NCBI GenBank assembly: GCA_964505725.1
Contig: CAZDJK010000049.1
Location: 1-52,483, forward strand
Length of the DNA stretch: 52,483 bases
Direction: 5' to 3'
Source of the DNA: CAVRJC01 sp964505725
GTDB lineage: Bacteria > Actinomycetota > Acidimicrobiia > IMCC26256 > DASPTH01
In this document: in pieces, positions 1 to 7,880 of the stretch
Numbering within the stretch: the stretch's first letter is position 1
Layout of the letters: each line of letters starts with the position of its first letter
The notes under the pieces: generated by a model
Seen by the model: only the letters and a program-made list of their open reading frames with translations
Database searches by the model: none
Told to the model about the DNA's origin: nothing
Position numbers and translations under genes: made by a program

Positions 1-525
1 TACTCGCTGTTGCTCGATTCGATCGAGTGCGACGACCCGGTTGTGTTCCTCGAACCCAAACGCTGCTACTGGAGCCGAGAGGACGTCGTGGCGGGCACCC
101 GGCTCGAGCCGATCGGCCGTGCCGTCGTGCGGCGCACCGGCTGAACGGTCACCGTCGTGACCTACGGCGGGCTCGTGGGCGTCGCGCTTCAGGCGGCAGC
201 CGTCGCAGCGCAGGACGAAGGCTGGGAGCTCGAGGTCGTCGACCTCCGGACGCTCACGCCGCTCGACTTCGCCACGATCGCGACTTCGGTCGAGGGCACG
301 GGGCGTTGCATCGTGATGCACGAGGCGCCGCGCACGCTCGGCGTCGGCGCCGAGATCGCCGCCCGCGTGCAGGAGGAGCTCTTCTACAACCTCGAAGCAC
401 CGGTCCTGCGCGTCACCGGCTTCGACACGCCGTACCCTCCCGCACGGCTCGAGTCGCGCTGGCTGCCCGGGATCGACCGCCTCCTCGACGCGGTCGAGCG
501 TTCGCTCTCCTACGACCATGGATGA
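1..525 (+). pseudogene. 2-oxoacid dehydrogenase E1 beta subunit, 3' part, interrupted by in-frame TGA
   Basis: This is the C-terminal part of a transketolase-type E1 beta subunit, most likely of branched-chain 2-oxoacid dehydrogenase, which decarboxylates the keto acids of Leu, Ile and Val. Reading from base 1 gives a typical segment (DDPVVFLEPKR, then RLEPIGRAVVRR). TGA follows at 142-144, and the same frame then resumes with TVTVVTYGGLVG, DLRTLTPLD, the MHEAPRTLGVGAEIAA region and a normal C-terminus. Homology is continuous across the stop without a frame change, so this is a nonsense codon or a base error, not a gene boundary. A GTG at 157 could restart translation but would make only the C-terminal domain. 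The gene overlaps the E2 start by 8 bases. The 5' part lies outside the window. Confidence 0.85.
147..162 (+). other. Perfect 6-bp hairpin just after the in-frame TGA
   Basis: GGTCAC, a CGTC loop and GTGACC begin two bases after the TGA at 142-144. The stem encodes the conserved TVTVVT strand of E1 beta, so it may be coincidental. It is listed because a hairpin after UGA is the layout of a bacterial selenocysteine element, although the loop does not resemble a known SECIS. Confidence 0.3.
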
Positions 526-1837
526 CGTTCCCGTCATCTCGTACCAGGCCGAGCCGCCGGCCGACGAGCACGACCTGCGCGACTTCCTGCTCCCCGATCT
601 CGGCGAGGGCCTCGAGGACGCGACCATCGTCGAGTGGCTCGTGGCGCCGGGCGATCGCGTCGACCTCAACCAGACGCTGTGCGTCGTGGAGACCGAGAAG
701 GCGACCGTCGAGGTGCCGTCGCCGTTCGCGGGCGTCGTCGTCACCCTCGGCGGTGCCGAGAACGAGACGCTGCGCGTCGGTGAGCTGCTCGTCCGTATCG
801 CCGTGCCCGGGTCGCCGGGGCCGACGCTGGTCGGGTACGGGCCCGAGGCAGGTGAGGCTCGCGGCGCGCGCCGCCGTAGGCGCGGTTCCACCGGCGATCC
901 CGATCACCCACCTGCGAAGGCGCTCGCGCCGCCACCGGTGCGCAAGCTGGCACGCGACCTCGGCGTCGACCTCGCGGCGCTCGCGCCGGGGTCGGGCGCA
1001 GGCGGCGTCATCGCGCGCGCCGACGTGCTCGCGGCGGCGGAAGCTCATGGCGCGGAGCCGGCGGCCCACCCCCCTGCGGTGGAGACGCGCGCGGCCGCGC
1101 TCGGGACCCAACCCGCGCGGGCGGGCGACACCATTGCCGTGACCGGCGTGCGGGCGCGCATCGCCGAGCGGATGACCACCTCGCGGGCCCGCATCCCGGA
1201 CGCGACCTGCAGCGTCGTCGTCGACTGCACCCGCCTGCTCGAGGTGCGCAGCGCGATCGTCGAGGCCGCACGGGGCAGCGGTGGATCGCCACCGCTCACG
1301 CCCTTCGTGCTGGTGTGCCGCCTGCTCGTGCTCGCGATTCGCGATGCACCGGTCCTCAACGCGACGTACGTGGACGACGACGCCAGCCGGGGACCGCAGA
1401 TACAGATCCACTCGGCGCTGCACCTCGGCGTCGGCACGGCCACCGAGCGCGGGCTGCTGGTGCCGGTCGTGCGCAACGCCGACGCGCGCTCGACGCGGGA
1501 TCTCGCGCTCGAAGTAGCGCGTGTGGTGACGGCTGCCCGCGACGGCACGATCGCCCCCGGGGACCTGCAGGGCTCGACGTTCACCGTGTCCAATCTCGGC
1601 GCCCTCGGCCTCGACGACGGCATCCCGGTGATCAACCATCCGGAGGCTGCGATCCTCGGCGTCGGCGCGATCAAGCCGAGGCCCCACGTGGTGGCGGGCG
1701 CGGTCGCGGTGAGGTCGACCGCGACGCTCACGCTGGCCTTCGACCATCGGGTCGCCGACGGGTCGGAAGCCGGCCGCCTGCTCACCACCCTGCGCGACCT
1801 GGTCGAGACACCCGAGCTCGCGCTCCTCGACGCGTAA
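518..1837 (+). CDS. Dihydrolipoamide acyltransferase (E2) of 2-oxoacid dehydrogenase
   Basis: This is the E2 core of a 2-oxoacid dehydrogenase complex, which moves the acyl group from E1 to CoA through a lipoyl arm. The 439-residue protein has a lipoyl domain (about 21-95) with the lipoylated lysine near 61 in ETEKATVEVPSP. A peripheral-subunit-binding domain follows (about 135-170; VRKLARDLGVDL, GAGGVIARADV). The C-terminal catalytic domain has FTVSNLGALGLD and the active-site HRVADG near 410-415, matching HxxxDG. ATG 518 overlaps the E1 beta stop, so the two genes look translationally coupled. Next to leucine genes the substrate is probably branched-chain acyl groups. No E3 gene lies in the window. 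If E1 beta is truly dead, this E2 would need another E1. Confidence 0.9.
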   Translation: MDDVPVISYQAEPPADEHDLRDFLLPDLGEGLEDATIVEWLVAPGDRVDLNQTLCVVETEKATVEVPSPFAGVVVTLGGAENETLRVGELLVRIAVPGSPGPTLVGYGPEAGEARGARRRRRGSTGDPDHPPAKALAPPPVRKLARDLGVDLAALAPGSGAGGVIARADVLAAAEAHGAEPAAHPPAVETRAAALGTQPARAGDTIAVTGVRARIAERMTTSRARIPDATCSVVVDCTRLLEVRSAIVEAARGSGGSPPLTPFVLVCRLLVLAIRDAPVLNATYVDDDASRGPQIQIHSALHLGVGTATERGLLVPVVRNADARSTRDLALEVARVVTAARDGTIAPGDLQGSTFTVSNLGALGLDDGIPVINHPEAAILGVGAIKPRPHVVAGAVAVRSTATLTLAFDHRVADGSEAGRLLTTLRDLVETPELALLDA

Positions 1838-1849
1838 GACCCCTCGCGA

Positions 1850-2416
1850 TCAGGCCGATACCGCGACGCTCGAGAGCAGGGCGGCCAGGGCCAGGTCGCG
1901 CAGCAGCGCGGCCATCTCGTCGCGGTTGAGGCGCGCGCTGTAAGGCGTCGAGTTGAGCATCCCGAGCACCGCGTGCACCGTGGCCCGCGCGCGGCGCGTC
2001 TCGCCGTCGCGCGAGACCTGGGCGAGCTGGTCGACCCATCGTTGCACGTACCGCGACTGGAGCCGCCTGACCGCGCGTTGGTGGTCGGGCGAGGCGTACA
2101 CCAGGTCGCGGTACTGCACGGTGATCAGATCGGTACGGTCGAGGGCGAACTCGACGTGATGGGAGACGAGCGCTTCGAGCGCGTCCGGTGGTGCCAACCG
2201 GCCGACGATGTGCTCGGCGTCGGCGAGCAGTTGCTCGCTGATCGACACCAGCATCTCGCCGAGCAGCGCCTCCTTGCTCAGGAAATGGTGGTAAAGCGCC
2301 GGACCGGACACCCCGGCCGCGGCGCCGATGTCGTCCATCGTCACCGCCGCGAAGCTCCTGGCCGCGAACAGCCCGGCCGCGATCGCCTTGAGCTCGTCCC
2401 GACGCGCCGAGCTCAT
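1850..2416 (-). CDS. TetR-family transcriptional regulator, probable regulator of the leucine block
   Basis: A 188-residue TetR-type repressor. Its N-terminal helix-turn-helix (about residues 10-55) reads TMDDIGAAAGVSGPALYHHF followed by a KEALL helix, a classic TetR DNA-binding domain. The C-terminal ligand domain is helical and ends in a Leu/Ala-rich helix. ATG 2416 overlaps the stop of the HMG-CoA lyase gene as ATGA, so both come from one minus-strand transcript. Being co-transcribed with a catabolic gene and sitting opposite mccBA, it probably binds the palindrome at 3313-3332 and releases it on an acyl-CoA intermediate. That is inference by analogy with other TetR or LiuR-type regulators of leucine genes. 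A longer frame extends upstream, but it overlaps the lyase and has no TetR homology. Confidence 0.85.
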   Translation of the reverse strand: MSSARRDELKAIAAGLFAARSFAAVTMDDIGAAAGVSGPALYHHFLSKEALLGEMLVSISEQLLADAEHIVGRLAPPDALEALVSHHVEFALDRTDLITVQYRDLVYASPDHQRAVRRLQSRYVQRWVDQLAQVSRDGETRRARATVHAVLGMLNSTPYSARLNRDEMAALLRDLALAALLSSVAVSA

Positions 2417-3288
2417 CGGGCGTCGAAGCGGGGGAGGGGGCCTGCGGCCGAGGTCCGGCTCGGCGGCGCGTGACCGACGAGCTCCGCGATGCCGCGGCTC
2501 ACGGTGAGCAGGGCGTCGAGGTCGACCGCGGTGTCGATGCCGAGATCCTCGAGCACGAGCACGAGGTCCTCGGTTGCGAGGTTGCCGCCCGCGCCCGGCG
2601 CGAAGGGCGAACCTCCGAGCCCTCCCACCGCGGTGTCGAAGCGGCGCACGCCGAGCTCCAGTCCCGCCAACGCGTTCGCGAGCGCGGTGCCGCGCGTGTC
2701 GTGGAGGTGCAGGCCGACGTCGGTGCCGACGAGGTCGATCACGGAGGAGATGCGCCGCGGGCTCGCCGCACCGGTCGTGTCGGCCAACGTCACGCGCGCG
2801 CCGACCAACGATCGGATTCGCTCGACAACTGCGGCCACGTCCTCGGCACCGTCGACGTCGCCGAACGGCGAACCGAATGCACAGGAGACGACGACGTCGA
2901 GCACCGCTCCATCGGCGGCGTCCGCGATCGCGGGCAGACCGGCGACCGACTCCTCGACACCCATGCCGACGTTCTTCTCGCTGTAGCCCTCGGACGCCGA
3001 GACGGTGATGGTGATCGCCGCGATGCCCGCATCGCGGGCGAGCGCCGCCCCCTTGGCGTTGGGCACGAGCGCCCACCAACGGGTGCCGCCCGGCAGCGCG
3101 GCGACCACCTCGGCGGCGCCCGCCATCGCCGGCACGGCGCGGGGTGAGACGAACGACACCGCCTCCACCTCGCGCAGTCCGGCCCGCGCCAGTGCGCTCG
3201 CGAACTCGGCGCGAGCTGCCGGTGGCAGCGGCGCCTCCGACTGCAGCCCGTCACGCGGGCCGACCTCGCGCAGCTCGAGTGCCGTCAT
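2413..3288 (-). CDS. Hydroxymethylglutaryl-CoA lyase (HMGL-like)
   Basis: Probable HMG-CoA lyase, which cleaves 3-hydroxy-3-methylglutaryl-CoA to acetoacetate and acetyl-CoA, the last step of leucine breakdown. The 291-residue TIM barrel shows GPRDGLQ near residue 10 (catalytic Arg and metal Asp), SFVSP, SEKNVGM, LADTTGAASP, HLHDTRGTALAN (metal-binding HxH) and the glycine-rich GGLGGSPFAPGAGGNLATED segment. In canonical lyases a Cys follows in the last loop (GCPYAPGA); here the aligned position is Ser/Phe (GSPFAPGA), as in some actinobacterial members. It is transcribed divergently from mccB and overlaps the downstream TetR gene by 4 bases. ATG 3288 has little Shine-Dalgarno signal. Its place next to mccBA supports the assignment. 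Confidence 0.85.
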   Translation of the reverse strand: MTALELREVGPRDGLQSEAPLPPAARAEFASALARAGLREVEAVSFVSPRAVPAMAGAAEVVAALPGGTRWWALVPNAKGAALARDAGIAAITITVSASEGYSEKNVGMGVEESVAGLPAIADAADGAVLDVVVSCAFGSPFGDVDGAEDVAAVVERIRSLVGARVTLADTTGAASPRRISSVIDLVGTDVGLHLHDTRGTALANALAGLELGVRRFDTAVGGLGGSPFAPGAGGNLATEDLVLVLEDLGIDTAVDLDALLTVSRGIAELVGHAPPSRTSAAGPLPRFDAR

Positions 3289-3312
3289 GGCGCGTACCTC
3301 GTCTCGACCGTG

Positions 3313-3332
3313 ACCTTAGTCGCTATTAAGGT
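3313..3332. promoter_or_regulatory. Candidate TetR operator in the divergent promoter region
   Basis: ACCTTA-N8-TAAGGT is a perfect inverted repeat (arms 3313-3318 and 3327-3332) in the 50-b gap between the HMG-CoA lyase and mccB genes. Each arm reads TAAGGT, a TAnnnT -10 hexamer, on one strand. A repressor bound here would block both promoters. The neighbouring TetR protein is the obvious candidate. Confidence 0.65.
3327..3332 (+). promoter_or_regulatory. -10 element of mccB, leaderless
   Basis: TAAGGT lies exactly 6 bases before ATG 3339. There is no Shine-Dalgarno sequence, so transcription probably starts at or next to the start codon. Confidence 0.55.
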
Positions 3333-3338
3333 TGCGCC

Positions 3339-4970
3339 ATGCCCGCTGCGCCGGAACCCGAATGGCCGGTGTTGCGCTCGCCCTGCGACCACCGGAGCGA
3401 GGCGTTCCTGCGCAACGCGGACGCCATGAGTGCTGCGGTCGCCGATCTCCGCGAGCGGACGGAGGCCGTGGCGCAGGGAGGAACCGCAGTGGCGCGCGCG
3501 AGACATGTCGCGCGCGGCAAGCTGCTCCCTCGCGACCGTGTCGAGGGGCTCCTCGACCTGGGCTCGCCGTTCCTCGAGCTCTCGCCGCTTGCGGCACTTG
3601 GTGTGTACGACGACGAGGCGCCGGCGGCGGGCATCATCACCGGCATCGGTCGGGTCGCGGGGCGCCGGTGCGTGATCGTCGCCAACGACGCGACGGTCAA
3701 GGGTGGCACCTATTACCCGTTGACGGTGAAAAAGCACCTCCGCGCGCAGGAGATCGCGCTCGAGAACCGACTCCCGTGCGTGTACCTCGTGGACTCGGGG
3801 GGCGCGTTCCTCCCGGCGCAGGACGAGGTGTTTCCGGATCGCGACCACTTCGGGCGCATCTTCTACAACCAGGCGCATCTCTCCGCGCTCGGAGTCGCGC
3901 AGGTCGCCGCGGTGATGGGATCGTGCACGGCCGGGGGCGCGTACGTGCCCGCCATGAGCGACGAAGCCGTGATCGTGCGGGACCAGGGCACCATCTTCCT
4001 CGGCGGTCCGCCGCTCGTGCGCGCGGCGACGGGGGAGATCGTGACCGCGGAGGAGCTCGGCGGTGGCGCGCTGCACGCCCAGGTCTCTGGCGTCGTCGAC
4101 CACCTGGCCGAAGACGACCGTCACGCGTTGCAGCTGGTGCGCGCGATCGTGGCCGCCACGCCGGCCCCGCCCGCGCCGGTCTGGGATGTGGCGACCCCAG
4201 AGGAGCCCGCGGCCGACCCAACGGAGCTCGACGGGATCGTCTCGTCCGACCCGCGCTACCCGTTCGACGCGCGCGCGGTGATCGCGCGCATCGTCGACGG
4301 GAGCCGCTTCGCCGAATTCAAGCGTGAGTACGGGCCGACGCTCGTGACGGGGTTCGCACGCATCCAGGGGCATCCCGTCGGTGTCATCGCGAACAACGGA
4401 GTGCTGTTCTCCGAGTCGGCCCTGAAGGGCGCTCACTTCATCCAGCTCTGCGATCAGCGGGTGATCCCACTGCTCTTCCTCCAGAACATCACGGGGTTCA
4501 TGGTGGGCCGCGACTACGAGGCCGGCGGCATCGCCAAGCACGGCGCCAAGATGGTCACCGCGGTCGCGTGCGCCCGCGTGCCGAAGCTGACGGTGATCGT
4601 CGGCGGCTCCTTCGGCGCGGGCAACTACAGCATGTGCGGCCGGGCGTACTCTCCTCGGTTCCTGTGGACGTGGCCCAACGCCCGTGTCTCGGTGATGGGT
4701 GGCGAGCAGGCCGCCTCGGTGCTCGCCACCGTGCGCCGTGAGCAGTACGAGGCGCGAGGCGAGGAGTGGCCGGCCGAGGAGGAGGACGCGTTCAAAGCGC
4801 CGATACGCGAGCAGTACGAGCACCAGGGCCATCCCTACTACGCGACCGCGCGCTTGTGGGACGACGGCGTGCTCGCGCCCAGCGACACCCGGCGTGTGCT
4901 CGGGCTCGCGTTGTCGGTGGCGGCGCAGGCACCTCTCCCGCCGGTCTCCTACGGCATCTTCCGGATGTAG
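3339..4970 (+). CDS. mccB: Methylcrotonyl-CoA carboxylase carboxyltransferase (beta) subunit
   Basis: This subunit transfers CO2 from biotin to an acyl-CoA. The family and context fit 3-methylcrotonyl-CoA, giving 3-methylglutaconyl-CoA in leucine breakdown. At 543 residues it has the usual MCC-beta length. Visible signatures are the N-terminal RGKLLPRDRVEGLLD, then GGTYYPLTVKKHLRAQEIA, YLVDSGGAFLPAQDEVFPD and GSCTAGGAYVPAMSDE (first oxyanion half). The second half has NITGFMVG, GAKMVTAVACARVPK and GGSFGAGNYSMCGRAY. The FLPAQDEVFPD and GNYSMCGRAY forms are MCC-like rather than propionyl-CoA carboxylase-like. The gene heads the run mccB-mccA-crotonase-dehydrogenase-F420 oxidoreductase, probably repressed by the adjacent TetR protein. 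Confidence 0.92.
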   Translation: MPAAPEPEWPVLRSPCDHRSEAFLRNADAMSAAVADLRERTEAVAQGGTAVARARHVARGKLLPRDRVEGLLDLGSPFLELSPLAALGVYDDEAPAAGIITGIGRVAGRRCVIVANDATVKGGTYYPLTVKKHLRAQEIALENRLPCVYLVDSGGAFLPAQDEVFPDRDHFGRIFYNQAHLSALGVAQVAAVMGSCTAGGAYVPAMSDEAVIVRDQGTIFLGGPPLVRAATGEIVTAEELGGGALHAQVSGVVDHLAEDDRHALQLVRAIVAATPAPPAPVWDVATPEEPAADPTELDGIVSSDPRYPFDARAVIARIVDGSRFAEFKREYGPTLVTGFARIQGHPVGVIANNGVLFSESALKGAHFIQLCDQRVIPLLFLQNITGFMVGRDYEAGGIAKHGAKMVTAVACARVPKLTVIVGGSFGAGNYSMCGRAYSPRFLWTWPNARVSVMGGEQAASVLATVRREQYEARGEEWPAEEEDAFKAPIREQYEHQGHPYYATARLWDDGVLAPSDTRRVLGLALSVAAQAPLPPVSYGIFRM

Positions 4971-4981
4971 AGCGGCCTGCC

Positions 4982-6985
4982 ATGTTCGAATGCGTGCTCG
5001 TGGCCAACCGCGGCGAGATCGTGGTGCGGATCATGCGCACCCTGCGCGCGCTCGGCATCCGCTCGGTTGGGGTGTACAGCGACGCCGATGCGGGCGCGCG
5101 TCACGTGCGCGCGGCCGACGTCGCGCTGCGCCTCGGTCCGGCCCCCGCGAGGGAGAGCTACCTCTCGGTGGAGCGGGTCATCGAGGCCGCGCGAACGAGC
5201 GGCGCCGACGCGCTGCACCCCGGCTACGGCTTCCTTGCCGAGAGCCTCGAGCTCGCCGAAGCCTGTGTCGCCAACGGCATCGAGTTCGTCGGACCGCCCG
5301 CTCCGGCGGTCCGGGTGATGGGCGACAAGATCCGCGCGCGCCGGCTGGTGAGCGCGGCCGGCGTGCCCGTTGTTCCCGGCGCCGACCGACCTGGTATGTC
5401 CGACGACGAGATCGTGGTGGCGGTGGAGGCGCTCGGGTTCCCGGTGCTGCTCAAGGCTTCGGCCGGCGGCGGGGGGAAGGGCATGCGGGCGATCGACACC
5501 GCCGAGCAGCTGCCCGACGCGATCGCGGGCGCACGCCGCGAGGCGGCGGCCGCCTTCGGCGACGACACGCTCTTCGTCGAACGGCTGGTGCACCGCCCTC
5601 GCCACGTCGAGATCCAGGTGTTGGCCGACCGCCACGGCCACATCGTGCACTTCGGCGATCGCGAGTGCAGCCTGCAACGACGCCATCAGAAGATCGTCGA
5701 GGAGGCGCCTGCGCCACGCCTCGACGACGCAACGCGTGCTGCGATGGGCGCGCACGCGGTCGCGTCGGCGCGTGCGTGCGGCTACAGCAATGCCGGGACC
5801 GTCGAGTTCGTCACGTCGCGCGACGATCCTGCGGACTTCTTCTTCATCGAGATGAACACCCGGCTCCAGGTGGAGCACGCGGTCACGGAGCTCGTCGCAG
5901 GGGTCGACCTGGTCGAGTGGCAGCTCAGAATCGCGGCGGGCGAGCACATCCCCTGGGCGCAGGAGGAGATCGAGCTCGCGGGCCACGCGGTCGAGGCGCG
6001 CGTCTACGCCGAGGACCCTGGCCGGGGCTTCCTCCCCACGGGTGGACGTGTGCTCGCATTGCGGGAGCCGCAGGCGCCCGGAGTGCGGGTCGACTCGGGT
6101 CTCCGGGTCGGCGACCGGGTCACCGGCGACTACGACCCGATGCTCGCCAAGGTGATCGCGCACGGCACCGACCGGGGGACCGCGCTCCGACGGCTCGACC
6201 ACGCGCTCGGCGACATGGTCGTGCTGGGCGTGACGACCAATGTGCCGTTCCTCCGAACGCTGGTGACCCACCCGTCGGTCACGGCAGGCGATGTGGACAC
6301 CGGGCTCGCCGAGGACATCGCGGCGCGCAGCTCGTCGTCGTCACCACCGCCGTCGGTGCTCGCCGCTGCCGCGCTCCTCCTGCTCGGACGCGGCGAGCTC
6401 GCCGACGCGTGCGATCCGTGGGACGCACGCGACGGTTGGCGCCTCGGCGGGCGGGCATGGACGACCCTGCAATTCGGTACGCACCAGGTGCGGGCCCGTG
6501 CCGTCGCGCCCGGGTGGCTCGTCACCGTCGACGACGACGAGCCCGTGCCGGCGACGATGGAGCTCGCCGACGACCGCATCCTCCTCGGCTTCGGCGGCCG
6601 CACGATCACGGTCGACCATCACCGCGAGGGGTCGACGCTGTGGCTCGCCGTCGACGGCGAGACGCACGAGCTCGTGGTCGGGGATCCGCACCACCGCTGG
6701 CCGTCCGAGACGGAGGGCGGCGTGCTCGGGGCGATCGTCAGCCCGATGCCCGGCCTCGTGGTCGCGGTGATGGTCGGGGCAGGTGACGTGCTCGCGGCCG
6801 GCGCGCCGCTCGTGACGGTCGAGGCGATGAAGATGGAGCACACCCTCACCGCGCCCGCCGACGCGGCCGTCGCCGCGGTCCACGTGCAGGTCGACCAGCA
6901 GGTGGCACTCGGCGAGCCGCTCGTCACCCTGGTCGCACCGGACGACGCCGGCCGATCGGAACGCGAGACGCCGGAGCCCGCGTGA
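4982..6985 (+). CDS. mccA: Methylcrotonyl-CoA carboxylase biotin-carboxylase/BCCP (alpha) subunit
   Basis: The 667-residue subunit carboxylates biotin with ATP and bicarbonate and carries the biotin. It has an N-terminal carboxylase domain (LVANRGEIVVRIMRTLRALG; LHPGYGFLAES), an ATP-grasp domain (KASAGGGGKGM, the HxEIQV loop in PRHVEIQVLADRHG, GDRECSLQRRHQK, EMNTRLQVEH) and a C-terminal biotin carboxylase domain (DPMLAKVIAHG). The BCCP domain at the C-terminus has the biotinyl lysine near 617 in EAMKMEHTL. ATG 4982 is 11 bases after the mccB stop; the longer frame upstream overlaps mccB and is not homologous. Linkage to an MCC-type beta subunit and an HMG-CoA lyase favours methylcrotonyl-CoA over propionyl- or acetyl-CoA. 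Confidence 0.92.
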   Translation: MFECVLVANRGEIVVRIMRTLRALGIRSVGVYSDADAGARHVRAADVALRLGPAPARESYLSVERVIEAARTSGADALHPGYGFLAESLELAEACVANGIEFVGPPAPAVRVMGDKIRARRLVSAAGVPVVPGADRPGMSDDEIVVAVEALGFPVLLKASAGGGGKGMRAIDTAEQLPDAIAGARREAAAAFGDDTLFVERLVHRPRHVEIQVLADRHGHIVHFGDRECSLQRRHQKIVEEAPAPRLDDATRAAMGAHAVASARACGYSNAGTVEFVTSRDDPADFFFIEMNTRLQVEHAVTELVAGVDLVEWQLRIAAGEHIPWAQEEIELAGHAVEARVYAEDPGRGFLPTGGRVLALREPQAPGVRVDSGLRVGDRVTGDYDPMLAKVIAHGTDRGTALRRLDHALGDMVVLGVTTNVPFLRTLVTHPSVTAGDVDTGLAEDIAARSSSSSPPPSVLAAAALLLLGRGELADACDPWDARDGWRLGGRAWTTLQFGTHQVRARAVAPGWLVTVDDDEPVPATMELADDRILLGFGGRTITVDHHREGSTLWLAVDGETHELVVGDPHHRWPSETEGGVLGAIVSPMPGLVVAVMVGAGDVLAAGAPLVTVEAMKMEHTLTAPADAAVAAVHVQVDQQVALGEPLVTLVAPDDAGRSERETPEPA

Positions 6986-7046
6986 GCCGCCGGCGCCGCC
7001 CCGCGCCCCTTTGACATGTCCGTCGATTCCGATCGAAGGTTTGCCG

Positions 7047-7880
7047 ATGCCCCAGGAGCCGAGTTCCCCCATCCGGTCCGGCGACGACGCGTCGCCGTTC
7101 ACCGAGCACCCGCACCTGCGCTGCTCGCTCGAGGGTGCCGTCGCCACGGTTACCATCGATCGTGAGGAGCGACGCAACGCGCTGTCGTGGGAGCTCGTCC
7201 GAGAGCTTCGGGCCGCCGTCGCAGAAGCGAAGACGGCGCCGAGCGTGCGGGTGCTCGTGCTGACGGGTGCGGGAGAGCGGGCGTTTTGCGCCGGCGCCGA
7301 CCTGTCCGGGATGGTGGACGGCGACTTCGCGGCCCTGCACGCGGCGCGCGGCGAGCTCGCCGATCTGTTCCGGGACCTCTGGCAGCTCGGCAAGCCGACG
7401 ATCGCGCGGGTGCGCGGCTACGCGCTCGCGGGTGGGATGGGACTGGCGCTCGCATGCGACCTCGTGGTGGCGGCCGACGACGCCCAATTCGGGGTGCCGG
7501 AGATCGACGTCGGCCTCTGGCCGCACATCGTCACCGTGCCACTCCGCCGCTCGATGCCACCCAAGGTCGCGCTGGAGCTCATGATGACGGGGCGACGCGT
7601 CGACGCGGCTGAGGCCTCCCGTATCGGCTTCGTGAACCGGGTCGTCCCCGCGCACGAGCTCGATGCGGCAGTCGGCGAGCTCGCGGCGACGCTCGCGGCG
7701 AAGCCTCCCGCGGTCATGAAGATCGGTCGCGATTCCTTCTACGCTTCCTGGGACCTCGCGGCCGACGACGCGCTGCGGCTCCTCCATCCGATGCTCACCG
7801 TCACGGCGCAGATGGACGACGCGTCCGAGGGAGTCCGGGCGTTCGAGGAGAAGCGAGCGCCGCGTTGGAGCGCGTCGTGA
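7047..7880 (+). CDS. Enoyl-CoA hydratase/isomerase, probable methylglutaconyl-CoA hydratase
   Basis: A crotonase-fold enzyme of 277 residues, probably hydrating 3-methylglutaconyl-CoA to HMG-CoA (the LiuC role) because it lies between mccA and an acyl-CoA dehydrogenase. It has the CoA/oxyanion segments GERAFCAGADLSGM and LAGGMGLALACDLVVAADDAQFG in two stretches, then VPEIDVGLWPHIV and the MTGRRVDAAEASRIGFVNRVV helix. I chose ATG 7047 because GAAGG lies about 7 bases before it; a TTG at 7011 is in frame but weaker. The first 25 residues are a nonconserved Pro/Ser-rich extension. The gene overlaps the next one by 4 bases (GTGA). Family membership is firm; the exact substrate is inferred. Confidence 0.85.
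   Translation: MPQEPSSPIRSGDDASPFTEHPHLRCSLEGAVATVTIDREERRNALSWELVRELRAAVAEAKTAPSVRVLVLTGAGERAFCAGADLSGMVDGDFAALHAARGELADLFRDLWQLGKPTIARVRGYALAGGMGLALACDLVVAADDAQFGVPEIDVGLWPHIVTVPLRRSMPPKVALELMMTGRRVDAAEASRIGFVNRVVPAHELDAAVGELAATLAAKPPAVMKIGRDSFYASWDLAADDALRLLHPMLTVTAQMDDASEGVRAFEEKRAPRWSAS

Noticed and set aside
142..144. Selenocysteine recoding of the E1 beta TGA
   Set aside because: No E1 beta selenoprotein is known, the hairpin loop is not SECIS-like, the stem encodes a conserved strand, and no Sec genes are visible in the window.
413..1747. Long minus-strand open frame opposite the E2 gene
   Set aside because: It is very rich in Arg, Asp and Gly with no domain, and it lies opposite a gene with clear homology. 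In high-GC DNA such antisense frames arise by chance.
7011..7016. TTGACA as a promoter before the crotonase gene
   Set aside because: No -10 hexamer lies at a suitable spacing, and mccA and the crotonase are only 61 bases apart in one direction.
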